A stretch of 64,000 bases of DNA from Amycolatopsis coloradensis (GCF_001953865.1 NZ_MQUQ01000022.1:1-64000), one strand, 5' to 3'; counted from the stretch's first letter, positions 1 through 8,113 are shown. Numbers and translations: made by a program. Notes: a model not told the origin generated them from the letters alone.

Positions 1-204
1 CGCCGACCGGATTACCTACCCAACGTTGCTTGATACGGCACTAGACGGTTGATTCCGTGAAAATCATGTGAAGCTCAGTGAGCCGAATCGTCCTGTCAGC
101 GTCAGCGGCTGCCTGATTTTTCAAGCGTGTGAGACGGATTCCCCTTCAGCTCAGCGTTCAAGTCGCCGCCGATCGAAGCGGGGTGACAAATCCCGCCCCT
201 TCCT

Positions 205-233
205 TTGACAACGGCAGTGCGCCGGGTCATCGT
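205..233 (+). promoter_or_regulatory. Putative leaderless promoter of the methyltransferase gene
   Basis: TTGACA (205-210) is followed by a 17-base spacer and CATCGT (228-233), a match to the actinobacterial -10 pattern at its second and last bases. The expected transcript start falls at about 240-241, exactly on the ATG at 241. No Shine-Dalgarno sequence lies before that ATG, which fits leaderless translation. This also argues against the in-frame TTG at 205 as the start, since it would sit inside the -35 box. Confidence 0.45.
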
Positions 234-240
234 CCTGCGC

Positions 241-1065
241 ATGAGCGCGTACACCCGGCAGGCGATGGCGCTGCTGTTCGACCGGACGGCGAACACCTAC
301 GACGCCCTCGGCGTCGACTTCTTCGGCGTGTTCGCCCGCGAACTGCTCGATCGTGCCGGGGTCGCCCCCGGCGAGCGGGTGCTGGACGTCGGCTGCGGAC
401 GTGGCGCGGTGCTGTTCCCCGCGGCCGCGCGGGTCGGCGCGGGCGGATCGGTGCTGGGAATCGACCTCTCCTCCGCGATGATCGAGCGCACCGCGAAGGA
501 CATCGAGGACCGCGGACTGGCCAATGTCTCGGTTTCCCTTATGGACGCCCAAGAACCGACGCTGCCCGACGCCGGCTTCGACGTGCTCCTCGCGTCCTTC
601 GTGGTGTTCTTCCTGCCGGATCCGGTCGCCGGTCTGCGGTCGTGGCACCGCCTGGTCACCCCGGGCGGCCGGGCGGGTGTGACCACGTTCGGCGCGGACG
701 ATCCCCGGTGGGCGGCCGTGCGTGAGGTGTTCAAACCGTTCGTGCCGCCGGAGCTGGCCTGGACCCTCGCCGTCAGATCCGGTCTGTTCGCCACCGTCGA
801 AGGCTTCGGCCAGGCCGTGGAGTCGGCGGGCTTCACCGGTGTCACGTCCGTGGAACGCGTCTATCCGGTGAAGTTCGCCGACCCCGGGCATTGGATCACC
901 TGGTCGTGGTCGCACGGCCAGCGGCTGTTCTGGGAGCTGGTCCCGGAAGACCGCCTCGACGCCGTACGCCAGGCCGTGCTCGCGGAACTCGAGCCGCTGC
1001 GCGAGCCCGACGGGAGCGTGGTGCTGGCGCAGACCGTGCGCTACACCATCGCCCACCGCGGGTGA
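241..1065 (+). CDS. Class I SAM-dependent methyltransferase
   Basis: Predicted 274-residue cytosolic methyltransferase of the UbiE/Methyltransf_11 type. The SAM-binding glycine motif VLDVGCGRG is at residues 47-55. An acidic loop (GIDLSSAMIERT) follows strand 2, and the post-II/III region DVLLASFVVFFLP is well formed. The C-terminal third is variable, as expected for substrate recognition. The ATG at 241 is preferred over the TTG at 205 because the upstream segment has no ribosome binding site and contains promoter-like elements. The next gene is convergent and ends four bases downstream, so this gene is monocistronic. The substrate cannot be read from the sequence; small-molecule or quinone-like targets are typical of the fold. 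Confidence 0.85.
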   Translation: MSAYTRQAMALLFDRTANTYDALGVDFFGVFARELLDRAGVAPGERVLDVGCGRGAVLFPAAARVGAGGSVLGIDLSSAMIERTAKDIEDRGLANVSVSLMDAQEPTLPDAGFDVLLASFVVFFLPDPVAGLRSWHRLVTPGGRAGVTTFGADDPRWAAVREVFKPFVPPELAWTLAVRSGLFATVEGFGQAVESAGFTGVTSVERVYPVKFADPGHWITWSWSHGQRLFWELVPEDRLDAVRQAVLAELEPLREPDGSVVLAQTVRYTIAHRG

Positions 1066-1069
1066 CGGC

Positions 1070-2671
1070 TCACAACGCGAGCCTCGGCCAGGACGCCGTG
1101 TCCCGCGACAGCTGCCGGTCGTGCGTGGCGATCACCACCGCGGCCGGGGTGGTCCCGAGTGCGGCGGTCAGCTCGTCGACGAGCGTGGCGGACAGGTGGT
1201 TGGTCGGCTCGTCCAGCAGCACCACGTGTGGACGACGGGCCAGCATCAGTGCCAAGTCCAGCCGCCGCCGGGCGCCGACCGACAGTTCGGCCACCGGCCG
1301 TCGCCGGTCGTATCCGGCGAGCAGGCCGAGTTCACCCAGCCCCGGTCCCGAAGTCCCGGCCCTGGCGAGCTGTTCGTCGTAAAGCTCCGTCGCCGTACGC
1401 CTGCCCGGCAGGTCCGACTCCTGCCCCAGCCGCCCGATGCGTGCCGCTCGCGAGTGTGTGACGGTGCCCGTACTCGGCTCCAGATCACCGGCCAGCACGG
1501 CAAGGAGAGTCGACTTGCCCGCGCCGTTGGGCCCGGTGACCACCAGTCGGTCGCCACTTTCCAGTGCCAGCTCGACCGGACGCGCGAGCCGCCCGGTCAC
1601 CGTGACCCCGGCGGCGCGGAGCAGGTTCGCCCCGCGACGCCCCGGTAGCTCGGGCATGGCGAACCGGGCGGGCGGCGGCGGGACGGCCACCACGTGCCCG
1701 GCCAGTTCCTCCTGCCGACGGTGGACCGCCCGGACCAGCCCCGGCGCGCGGGTCGCGCGGACGTGCCTGCCAGTGCCCTTGGGCGGCCGCCAGTTGTCCC
1801 GCAGCCGGTTCTGCGCCGACGAGAGGTCAACGGCGAGCCGCTGCCGCTCGGCGATCTGCTCGGCGTGCAGCGACTCCCAGCGAGCGCGTTCGGCTCGGCG
1901 AGCCTCGACGTAGGCGGCGTAGCCACCGCCGTAGACCCGCGGCCGGTCGTCGCTCGACGGATCGAGGTCGATCACCGTGGTGGCCACGTCCTTGAGCAAC
2001 GCCCGGTCGTGACTGACCAGGACGACCACGCCCGGGTGAGCGCGCAGCCGTTCGGTCAGGTGATCGAGCCCGGCGGTGTCGAGATGGTTGGTCGGCTCGT
2101 CGAGCAGCAGGACGGCATGTCCGGCACCCAGCAGACAGGCCAGCCGGACCCGGTGACGCTGCCCGACCGACAGTGTCCCCAGTGGACGGTCACGGTCGTC
2201 GACGGCGTTCAACGCGGCCAGCGAGACCTCGACCCGCCTGTCGGCGTCCCACGCGTCGAGGGCCTCGGCCTCCGCGAGCGCGGCGGCGAAGACGTCGTCC
2301 GCGCCGGGACAACCATCGCTGAGCGCGACCGTTGCCGCCTCCAGACGAGCCAGCGCACCGCGTACGGCGGCCAGTTCGAGATCGATCAGCGCGCCGACGG
2401 TGTCGGTCGCCCCGAGCGGGATCCGCTGGTCGGCGACACCGGCCGAGCCCGCGCGATGCACCTCGCCGCGGTCTGCGGCCAGCTCACCGGCGAGTACCCG
2501 GAGCAAGGTGGTCTTGCCGCGGCCGTTCTCCCCGACGATGGCGACCCGATCACCGCAGGCGGCGGCGAGGTCGACCCCGGAGAGCACCGGCCGTCTCCCG
2601 AAGGACAGGTGGACGTCGGACAGGCGGACGTGCGCCGCGCGCAGTGGCGCGGGCGAAAGAGAGGATGACAC
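1070..2671 (-). CDS. ABC-F family ATPase (ribosome-protection / antibiotic-resistance type)
   Basis: A 533-residue protein with two fused nucleotide-binding domains and no membrane segment, the ABC-F layout. Domain 1 has Walker A GENGRGKTT, signature LSVGQ and Walker B VLLLDEPTNHLD. Domain 2 has GPNGAGKST, LSVGA and VVLLDEPTNHLS. A charged interdomain linker joins them. Family members bind the ribosomal E site; the antibiotic-resistance group (TlrC, OleB, LmrC, VmlR) displaces drugs from the peptidyl-transferase region and has a similar length. The GTG start at 2671 has a GGAGG six bases upstream. The leader region carries a short ORF, a hairpin and an anti-Shine-Dalgarno segment, which points to drug-induced attenuation and supports a resistance role over a housekeeping one. 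Confidence 0.88.
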   Translation of the reverse strand: MSSSLSPAPLRAAHVRLSDVHLSFGRRPVLSGVDLAAACGDRVAIVGENGRGKTTLLRVLAGELAADRGEVHRAGSAGVADQRIPLGATDTVGALIDLELAAVRGALARLEAATVALSDGCPGADDVFAAALAEAEALDAWDADRRVEVSLAALNAVDDRDRPLGTLSVGQRHRVRLACLLGAGHAVLLLDEPTNHLDTAGLDHLTERLRAHPGVVVLVSHDRALLKDVATTVIDLDPSSDDRPRVYGGGYAAYVEARRAERARWESLHAEQIAERQRLAVDLSSAQNRLRDNWRPPKGTGRHVRATRAPGLVRAVHRRQEELAGHVVAVPPPPARFAMPELPGRRGANLLRAAGVTVTGRLARPVELALESGDRLVVTGPNGAGKSTLLAVLAGDLEPSTGTVTHSRAARIGRLGQESDLPGRRTATELYDEQLARAGTSGPGLGELGLLAGYDRRRPVAELSVGARRRLDLALMLARRPHVVLLDEPTNHLSATLVDELTAALGTTPAAVVIATHDRQLSRDTASWPRLAL

Positions 2672-2676
2672 GAACT

Positions 2677-2752
2677 GCCTCCAGCGAAAGTGATGAGCAG
2701 GAAGAACGAACTCCGGTACCGCGGCTCGCGGTACCGGTGGAGGCGTCGTTCC
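2677..2752 (-). promoter_or_regulatory. Possible translational attenuator hiding the ABC-F ribosome binding site
   Basis: On the minus strand, GAAC and GCCTCC (2751-2748 and 2744-2739), just after the leader stop codon, can pair with GGAGGC and GTTC (2682-2677 and 2675-2672), which are the ABC-F Shine-Dalgarno and spacer. That is ten base pairs with a small internal bulge. A ribosome stalled near the end of the leader peptide would cover the upstream arm and free the ribosome binding site. Pairing is read from the sequence; the mechanism is inferred from known leader-controlled resistance genes. Confidence 0.5.
2713..2737 (-). terminator. Terminator-like hairpin in the ABC-F leader
   Basis: A perfect 10-bp inverted repeat (2713-2722 with 2728-2737, five-base loop) lies between the leader peptide and the ABC-F start codon. 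The minus-strand transcript leaves the stem into AGTTCGTTCTTCC, a weak U-rich tract. It could be an intrinsic terminator of the attenuation type, or only a spacer helix in the leader RNA. Confidence 0.5.
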
Positions 2753-2776
2753 TCAGAGGAACAGCAGTTGCTGCAT
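2753..2776 (-). CDS. Leader peptide MQQLLFL upstream of the ABC-F gene
   Basis: A seven-codon ORF (MQQLLFL) ends 81 bases before the ABC-F start; in-frame GTG codons at 2779 and 2785 could extend it to ten residues. TACCCT at 2792-2787 is a good -10 element placed 6-10 bases before these starts, so the leader may be translated without an untranslated region. A short hydrophobic peptide ahead of a hairpin and a sequestered ribosome binding site is the usual arrangement upstream of macrolide, lincosamide or pleuromutilin resistance genes. Confidence 0.5.
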   Translation of the reverse strand: MQQLLFL

Positions 2777-3048
2777 CACGATCACGAGGGTAGGGCAGGG
2801 CGCCGGCTCCACGCATCCGGTTTTCCGGCGAGCGGGAGATCCACACCTTCGCACCAACCCATGACCACCCCTCACCCCTAGTACCCCCCTTTCACCTGCG
2901 ACGACACCCCGGACGTAGCCCGTCAACGCTGCTTCAAACCCTCACTTTCGGGGGTCACCCACAGGTACACCGCGACGGTTGCCATGATCACCGGCCCGGC
3001 CGACGGTGGGCTTCTCAGCAGCAACATCGTTCGGGAGGAGCAGAGCCG

Positions 3049-3843
3049 ATGGCGAAGACCATGCAGCCGCAGGAACTCATCGACAGTGCCGTGGTCGATC
3101 CGACGGGCAACAAGCTCGGAAAGGTCGGCAACGTCTACCTCGCCGATGCGACGCACCAACCGGAATGGATCACCGTCAAGACGGGCCTGTTCGGCACCAA
3201 GGAGAGTTTCGTCCCGCTTTCGGGCGCGCACACGGACAACGACGGCGTGCACGTCCGCGTCGACAAGGAGGCCGTCTCCGACGCGCCCCGCATCGACGCC
3301 GACGGGCATCTGTCCATGGAGGAGAGCGCGCAGCTGTACAAGCACTACGGGCTGCCGATGCCGCGAACGTCGCCGGACGGCCGGATGGACGACGCGGCCG
3401 TGAGCAGGGGCGGCACCGGCCGCGGTAAGCCCGGCATGGACGCGGACGCCGGCCGGAAGGACCGGGACGCCGAGCGCAGCATGACGCGTTCCGAGGAGCG
3501 GCTGAAGGTCGGCACCGAACAGGTCGAGACCGGCCACGTCCGGTTGCGCAAGTACGTCGTCACCGAGGAGCAGCAGGTGACCGTCCCCGTCAGCCACGAA
3601 GAGGTGCGCATCGAACGGGAACCGATCACGAAGGGATCCGGCGGGAAGGCCGAGATCGCCGAGGACGAGACCGAGGTCGTGCTGCACGCCGAGAAACCGG
3701 TGGTGGGCAAGGAAACCGTCGAGGTGGAGCGGGCGAGGCTCAAGACGGAGACCGTCACCGAGGACCAGACGATCTCCGGCAAGGTCCGCAAGGAGCAGTT
3801 CGAGGTCACGGACGACGACGAGCGCAAGCACCGCAAGTCCTGA
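3049..3843 (+). CDS. PRC-barrel and DUF2382 (YsnF/AvaK-like) stress protein
   Basis: A 264-residue soluble protein. Residues about 5-80 form a PRC-barrel beta domain (LIDSAVVDPTGNKLGKVG and EWITVKTG). Residues about 145-255 form a DUF2382 domain with its VGTEQVETGHVRLRKYV and VTVPVSHEEVRIERE signatures. A charged Gly/Asp/Arg linker joins them. This fusion is common in actinobacteria and deinococci and is associated with general or desiccation stress; the biochemical role is unknown. GGGAGGAG ends eight bases before the ATG. The gene stands alone, with the ABC-F gene diverging and a strong terminator after it. Confidence 0.85.
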   Translation: MAKTMQPQELIDSAVVDPTGNKLGKVGNVYLADATHQPEWITVKTGLFGTKESFVPLSGAHTDNDGVHVRVDKEAVSDAPRIDADGHLSMEESAQLYKHYGLPMPRTSPDGRMDDAAVSRGGTGRGKPGMDADAGRKDRDAERSMTRSEERLKVGTEQVETGHVRLRKYVVTEEQQVTVPVSHEEVRIEREPITKGSGGKAEIAEDETEVVLHAEKPVVGKETVEVERARLKTETVTEDQTISGKVRKEQFEVTDDDERKHRKS

Positions 3844-3854
3844 TCCCGCGACAG

Positions 3855-3881
3855 GGGGCGGCCCGCGTGACGGGCCGCCCC
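3855..3881. terminator. Bidirectional intrinsic terminator
   Basis: An 11-bp perfect GC-rich stem (3855-3865 with 3871-3881, loop CGTGA) lies between two convergent genes. It fits a terminator serving both strands. Confidence 0.7.
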
Positions 3882-3888
3882 TGAGTTG

Positions 3889-4062
3889 TCAGCGCGAACG
3901 TCGCTCGTGGGCGGCCGCGACGTCGAGTTCATCCGGATCGAGGCGGGTAAGCACACCGTCGTCGCCGACTGCGGTGTGCGGTTGACCGGCGTCGTCGAGC
4001 AGTTCGTCCGGCGAGCACAGCGGTACCTTGGTGGTGCTGTTCTTCGTGCCGGCCGGGATCAC
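3889..4062 (-). CDS. Small acidic protein, unknown (57 aa)
   Basis: An ORF of 57 codons begins with GTG at 4062, 21 bases after the response-regulator stop, and ends just before the terminator at 3855-3881, so it would be the last gene of the signalling operon. AGGGAAAG lies 9 bases before the start. The product has a basic N-terminus (PAGTKNSTTK), the stretch VPLCSPDELLDD and a C-terminal LDPDELDVAAAHERR. No domain is recognised. Position, start signal and third-position GC favour a real gene, but conservation could not be tested. Confidence 0.4.
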   Translation of the reverse strand: MIPAGTKNSTTKVPLCSPDELLDDAGQPHTAVGDDGVLTRLDPDELDVAAAHERRSR

Positions 4063-4083
4063 CGTGCTGCGCTTTCCCTGAGG

Positions 4084-4521
4084 TCAGCGGGGCAGTTTCA
4101 CCACGGTCACGAAGAAGTTGTCGATCTGGCGTACCACTTCGATGAACCGATCGAAGTCGACAGGCTTGGTGACATAGGCGTTGGCGTGCAAGTCGTAGCT
4201 GCGGAGGATGTCCTCCTCGGCTTCGGACGTGGTGAGCACGACGACGGGAATGGTGCGCAGCTCCGGTGACGCCTTGACCTCGCTGAGCACCTGGCGGCCG
4301 TCCTTGCGGGGCAGGTTCAGGTCGAGCAGGATCAGCCCGGGACGCCGCGCGTCCTCGTACGGCGCCTCGCGGCGCAGGAACTGAAGCGCCTGTTCCCCGT
4401 CCGAGACGACCGACAGGGTGTTGCGGATCTTGTGGTGCTCGAACGCCTCCTGCGTCATGAGGACGTCGCCCGGGTCGTCCTCGACCAGCAGGATGTGGAT
4501 CGGCTCCAAGGACTCGGTCAT
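4084..4521 (-). CDS. Single-domain response regulator (Rcp1-like)
   Basis: A stand-alone receiver domain of 145 residues without an output domain. It shows the acidic pair in LLVEDDPGD, the phospho-acceptor aspartate in LILLDLNLP, the conserved Thr in VVLTTSEAEED and the Lys in YVTKPVDF. The form LNLPRKDGRQVL is typical of Rcp1-type partners of phytochrome-like kinases. Its ATG overlaps the stop of the kinase gene (ATGA), so the two are translationally coupled and this is very likely the kinase's phosphorelay partner. It probably works through protein contacts, for example with the upstream SpoIIE-type phosphatase. Confidence 0.9.
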   Translation of the reverse strand: MTESLEPIHILLVEDDPGDVLMTQEAFEHHKIRNTLSVVSDGEQALQFLRREAPYEDARRPGLILLDLNLPRKDGRQVLSEVKASPELRTIPVVVLTTSEAEEDILRSYDLHANAYVTKPVDFDRFIEVVRQIDNFFVTVVKLPR

Positions 4522-6080
4522 GCTTGTTCGTTTCCTTCGCTGGAGTTCTCGGCCGTCGCCGGTTCCGGCGCCGGTGGTGCGGGCAGGGTGAAGCAAAACC
4601 GGGTCCCGGCCGTGCCGGTGGTGTCCAGCCAGATCCGCCCGCCGTGGTGTTCGACGATCTTGCGGCACAGGGCCAGCCCGATCCCGGTGCCCGGGTAGTC
4701 GCCGCGGCCGTGCAGGCGCTGGAAGATCACGAAGATCCGCTCGGCGTACTCGGTGCTGATGCCGATCCCGTTGTCGGTGACGCGGAAACGCCACTCGTCG
4801 CCGTCACGCTCGGCGGCGATTTCGATCTCCGGCGGATCCTCCCCGCGGAACTTGAGGGCGTTGCCGACGAGGTTCTGGAAGACCGCCGTCAGCAAGGACT
4901 TCTCCCCCCGCACGGCGGGGAGTTCACCGCGGGTGATCCGGGCGCCGGACTCGGTGACGGCGTCGTCCAGATTGGCCAGTGCGGTGTCCAGCAGGTCCCC
5001 GGTCTCGAGTACCGCGTTCTCGTTCTCCTTGCGCCCGACCCGGGAGAACGCGAGCAGATCGTTGATCAGCGCCTGCATCCGTTTCGCGCCGTCGACGGCG
5101 AACCCGATGTACTGATCACCGCGCTCGTCCAGTTTCCCTTGGTAGCGCTTCTGGAGCAGCTGGCAGAAGCTGGCCACCTTGCGCAGTGGCTCCTGGAGAT
5201 CGTGCGAGGCGACGTAGGCGAACTGCTCGAGATCCGAGTTCGACCGCTCCAGCTCGCGGGTCCGGACGGCGATCGTCTCCTGCGCGCGCTCCAGAAGGGT
5301 GACCTCGTCGAGGATCCGTGACCGCAGTGATTCCACATCGGACGCCAGCACCCGCATTTCCCGCGGGCCGGAGCCGCGGACCGGGCGGTGGATGTCGTTC
5401 TGCGCGACGTCGCTCACCTCGGCGGCCAGCTGCCGGATCGGTTTGATCAGTTTCCGGTGCAGCAGGAAGAACACCAGCGCCACCGCCGCGCAGAGCAGGA
5501 CCGCGATCACGATGAGCATGGCCCGCAGGACATCGGCGGAGGACGACAGGTCCTCCCGCGCGTCCAGCCGTTCGGCTTCCAGCCGGCTTTGCAGCACACT
5601 CAAGGAACCGCGGACGTCGTCGAACAGCGGCTTGCTCGCGTCCATCTGCGCGCCGGTGATGGGAGCGCCTGCCAGTACCGGCTCGATGATCTTCTGCCGC
5701 CAGTTCGTGGCGGCGCCGAGCACGCGGTCCAGATCGTCACCGGCGGGAGTGCCGGGGGTGGCGCCAAGGTGTCGCAACTGGCCGACCGCCGCGTCCTGTG
5801 CCCGCAATCCGTCCCGGTAGGGCTCGAGGAATTCGGCACGCCCGGCCAGGATGTAGCCGCGGACACCGGTCTCCTGGTTCAGCAGCGCCGTCGAGAGCGA
5901 GGTGGCCTGCAGTACCTGCGGTCCGGTCACGTCCAGCAACCTGGCCCGGGAGTCGGTGAGGCTCGCCAGCGCCAGTGAGCCCGCCACGATCGCGACGCCG
6001 AGCAGCAGCGACGCGATCACGCCGGACAGCACCGACCAGCGGCTGATCGACCAGACGCCGGGTGCGGGATCGAATTTCAT
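4518..6080 (-). CDS. CHASE3-domain membrane histidine kinase
   Basis: A 520-residue sensor kinase. TM1 is at about 16-40 and a CHASE3 extracellular sensor at about 41-180 (LLNQETGVRGYILAG). TM2 is at about 187-207, followed by HAMP. A HisKA domain has the phosphorylated His in YVASHDLQEPLR at residue 293. HATPase_c carries the N box (LVGNALKF), G1 box DNGIGIS and G2 box GTGIGLALCRKIV. The HDLQEP form is the phytochrome/Cph1-like subclass. Its start overlaps the phosphatase stop by four bases and its stop overlaps the response-regulator start, so the three proteins are made from one transcript. The signal sensed by CHASE3 is unknown. Confidence 0.92.
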   Translation of the reverse strand: MKFDPAPGVWSISRWSVLSGVIASLLLGVAIVAGSLALASLTDSRARLLDVTGPQVLQATSLSTALLNQETGVRGYILAGRAEFLEPYRDGLRAQDAAVGQLRHLGATPGTPAGDDLDRVLGAATNWRQKIIEPVLAGAPITGAQMDASKPLFDDVRGSLSVLQSRLEAERLDAREDLSSSADVLRAMLIVIAVLLCAAVALVFFLLHRKLIKPIRQLAAEVSDVAQNDIHRPVRGSGPREMRVLASDVESLRSRILDEVTLLERAQETIAVRTRELERSNSDLEQFAYVASHDLQEPLRKVASFCQLLQKRYQGKLDERGDQYIGFAVDGAKRMQALINDLLAFSRVGRKENENAVLETGDLLDTALANLDDAVTESGARITRGELPAVRGEKSLLTAVFQNLVGNALKFRGEDPPEIEIAAERDGDEWRFRVTDNGIGISTEYAERIFVIFQRLHGRGDYPGTGIGLALCRKIVEHHGGRIWLDTTGTAGTRFCFTLPAPPAPEPATAENSSEGNEQA

Positions 6081-7303
6081 CGAGGCGTCTCCTCGGCGTC
6101 GAACGTGAGCAGGGCCAGCGCGACGTCGTCGTCCAGCGGTCCGCCGTGGAGGACGTCCATCTCGCTGATCAGGTTGTCCAGCGCCGCGGCGGAACCCCCC
6201 TCGATGGTCAGGCTGTTCAGCGCGGCCGCGGCCATCCGTTCGAGCCCGACCCGTTCCCCGCTGCCCTCGACGCGGCCTTCGAACAGGCCGTCGGTGTAGA
6301 GCAGCAGCGACCATCGCGGCCCCATCGGCACCGTCAGCTCCCGCCACCCGGCGCCGGGCGCGACGCCCAGCGGCGGGCCGAGCGCCTCCCTGGACAGCAG
6401 CCTGCCGCCGGACTCGTCGACCAGCAGCGGCTGCGGATGACCGGCGAGGGTCATCCGCAGGGACCGGCGGTCCGGGGCGACCGTGATCATGCAGACGGTG
6501 GCGAACAGCGGTCCCAGCGCCTCGTGCTGGAGCATCTTTTCCACCATCGCCAGCGTTTCCGCCATCGGCAGCCCGGCGAGCACGACCGAACGCCAGGCGA
6601 TCCGCAGCGCGACACCGAGCGCCGCCTCGTCCGGGCCGTGCCCGCAGACGTCACCGATGACCAGCTGGAGGGTGCCGTCGGGAAGTTCGACGGCGTCGTA
6701 GAAGTCCCCGCCCAGCAGCGCGCCGTTCCGGCCGGGCCGGTACCGGACGGCGAGGCCGAGCCGGGGGTCGGTCACCAGCGGGGTCGGCAGCAGCCCGCGT
6801 TCGAGGCGCGCGTTCTCCCTGGCCAGTAACTGGTGCTGCAGCAGTTGCTGCTCGACACGTTCGGCGCGGCTGCGTTCCCAGGAGTACCGCAGTGTCCGCG
6901 CCAGTAACTGACCGTCCACCTGGTTCTTGACCAGATAGTCCTGAGCGCCCGCGCCCAGCGCGGACACCCCGAGCGCCTCGTCCTCGCGGCCGGTCAGCAC
7001 GATCACGGCGGTGGACGGCGCGTGCTGCCGCAACCGCGTCAGGCCGGCCAGCCCGGTCGCGTCCGGCAGCTGGAGGTCGAGGAGCACACAGTCGGCGGTG
7101 ATCGGCCGCGCGAGAACCTGTTCGAGCGTCGTGGCCCTGTCGAGAATGACCCGTTCGAGGCTTTCGGCCGCGTCCGCGAGCATCTCTTCGACCAGGAGCG
7201 CGTCGCCGTCGTCGTCCTCGACGAGCAGGACGTGCAACCGGTCCAGCTGCGGCGAAGGTCTACGAGGTGGGACCTGCTCGCCGTGACGCACGGCGTTGGA
7301 CAC
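6077..7303 (-). CDS. Receiver-SpoIIE (PP2C-type) phosphatase
   Basis: A 408-residue RsbU-like protein. Residues about 22-140 form a receiver domain (VLLVEDDDGD, Asp in CVLLDLQLPD, Thr in VIVLTGRED, Lys in YLVKNQ). A short coiled linker (about 145-180) leads to a SpoIIE/PP2C metal-dependent Ser/Thr phosphatase with GGDFYDAVELPDG, IGDVCGHGPDEA and the C-terminal DDDVALAL motif. Such proteins dephosphorylate anti-anti-sigma factors in response to phosphorylation. No anti-sigma or STAS gene is in the window, so the target is elsewhere. A GTG start at 7303 is chosen because GAGGAAAGG lies about ten bases before it; a longer reading to 7420 lacks such a signal. Confidence 0.9.
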   Translation of the reverse strand: MSNAVRHGEQVPPRRPSPQLDRLHVLLVEDDDGDALLVEEMLADAAESLERVILDRATTLEQVLARPITADCVLLDLQLPDATGLAGLTRLRQHAPSTAVIVLTGREDEALGVSALGAGAQDYLVKNQVDGQLLARTLRYSWERSRAERVEQQLLQHQLLARENARLERGLLPTPLVTDPRLGLAVRYRPGRNGALLGGDFYDAVELPDGTLQLVIGDVCGHGPDEAALGVALRIAWRSVVLAGLPMAETLAMVEKMLQHEALGPLFATVCMITVAPDRRSLRMTLAGHPQPLLVDESGGRLLSREALGPPLGVAPGAGWRELTVPMGPRWSLLLYTDGLFEGRVEGSGERVGLERMAAAALNSLTIEGGSAAALDNLISEMDVLHGGPLDDDVALALLTFDAEETPR

Positions 7304-7438
7304 GGACAGCCACCTTTCCTCACCGGTATTTCCGGCGTGCGGACAGAAGACGGCTGTCTTCTCAACCACCGGGAGCGTAGCGGCCGTACCGGAGCTGCCG
7401 CCGGTTCGGCCGCCCGACACGCCACCATGCGATCACGG

Positions 7439-7558
7439 TCACGGTCCGCGTGGCGGACGGCGCGGCCGCATCGCCGCGAAGACCAGGAGCAACGCGGCGA
7501 GGAAGAGTGCGGCGGCCGCCAGATCGATCAGGACGCCGACGACGAGTCCGGTGATCAT
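7439..7558 (-). CDS. Small single-pass membrane protein (39 aa)
   Basis: ATG at 7558, two bases after the stop of the terC remnant. The product is one hydrophobic helix of about 26 residues (start MITGLVVGVLIDLAAAALFL) with a basic tail RPRRPPRGP. The inside-positive tail suggests an N-out membrane anchor. It may be a real small membrane protein left downstream of a decayed gene, or an accidental hydrophobic ORF. Confidence 0.4.
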   Translation of the reverse strand: MITGLVVGVLIDLAAAALFLAALLLVFAAMRPRRPPRGP

Positions 7559-7560
7559 GC

Positions 7561-7950
7561 TCACTCCTGGGTCACCCGCGCGGCTTCGCGACGGCGCGCG
7601 TACAGGCTGGTGAACGAAACCGTGACGAGGACGGCGATGATCACCCCCAGTGAGACGGGCGTCGGCACCTGCGGCACTCCCGGCCAGATCCCGTGTGCCC
7701 AGTGCAGCACCAGTTTCACCCCGATGAAGGCGAGAATGATCGCGAGGCCGTGGTTCAGGTGGACCAGTTTCGCCAGCGCCGAACGAAGCACGAAGTAGAG
7801 GGCACGCAGGCCAAGCAAGGCGAAGGCGTTGGTCGCGAACACGAGATAGGGCTCCTCGGTGATGTCCCTCGCAGCACCAGCGTGCCAACGATGCCGTACA
7901 GCAGCACGCGTTGCTGCACGGTGGACGGGACCGCGAAGGTGGCGCGGCCG
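7561..7950 (-). pseudogene. terC-family membrane protein remnant
   Basis: Two pieces of a TerC/Alx-type integral membrane protein survive in different frames. An upstream piece (about 7950-7866) encodes FAVPSTVQQRVLLYGIVGTL then VLRG, matching the middle of the family. At about 7868 the homology jumps to another frame with TEEPYLVFATNAFALLGLRA, running to the C-terminus at 7561. The N-terminal ~100 residues and the ~80 residues between the pieces, including the acidic metal-binding segments, are missing. A copy of the 55-bp palindrome begins 34 bases beyond the truncated N-terminus. TerC proteins handle metal ions or tellurite; this copy cannot be functional. Confidence 0.75.
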
Positions 7951-7983
7951 CCCCCACCAACGTTGCGAGTGAGCTGTCGGGCA

Positions 7984-8038
7984 TGTCGCGAAAGCCACTT
8001 TCGCGACGTCTGATGTCCCGAAAGTGGCTTTCGCGACA
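7984..8038. repeat. 55-bp palindromic element, copy A
   Basis: Imperfect inverted repeat starting TGTCGCGAAAGCCACTTTCG and ending with its reverse complement CGAAAGTGGCTTTCGCGACA. It has two mismatches near the loop relative to the perfect copy at 50992-51046. It lies between the terC remnant and the SRPBCC gene. Confidence 0.9.
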
Positions 8039-8113
8039 CGAGCACGGGGCCCGGCTGACTTAGCCCACCAGTCAGACCGGCGGCGACTCCGCAACCAGCC
8101 GACTACTTGCGCC

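Noticed and set aside
205..240. TTG at 205 as start of the methyltransferase
   Set aside because: No ribosome binding site precedes it, and the TTG is part of a TTGACA box whose promoter points to a start at 241.
1694..2668. Long plus-strand frame opposite the ABC-F gene
   Set aside because: It is antisense to a protein with complete Walker and signature motifs, has no recognisable domain and only reflects high third-position GC.
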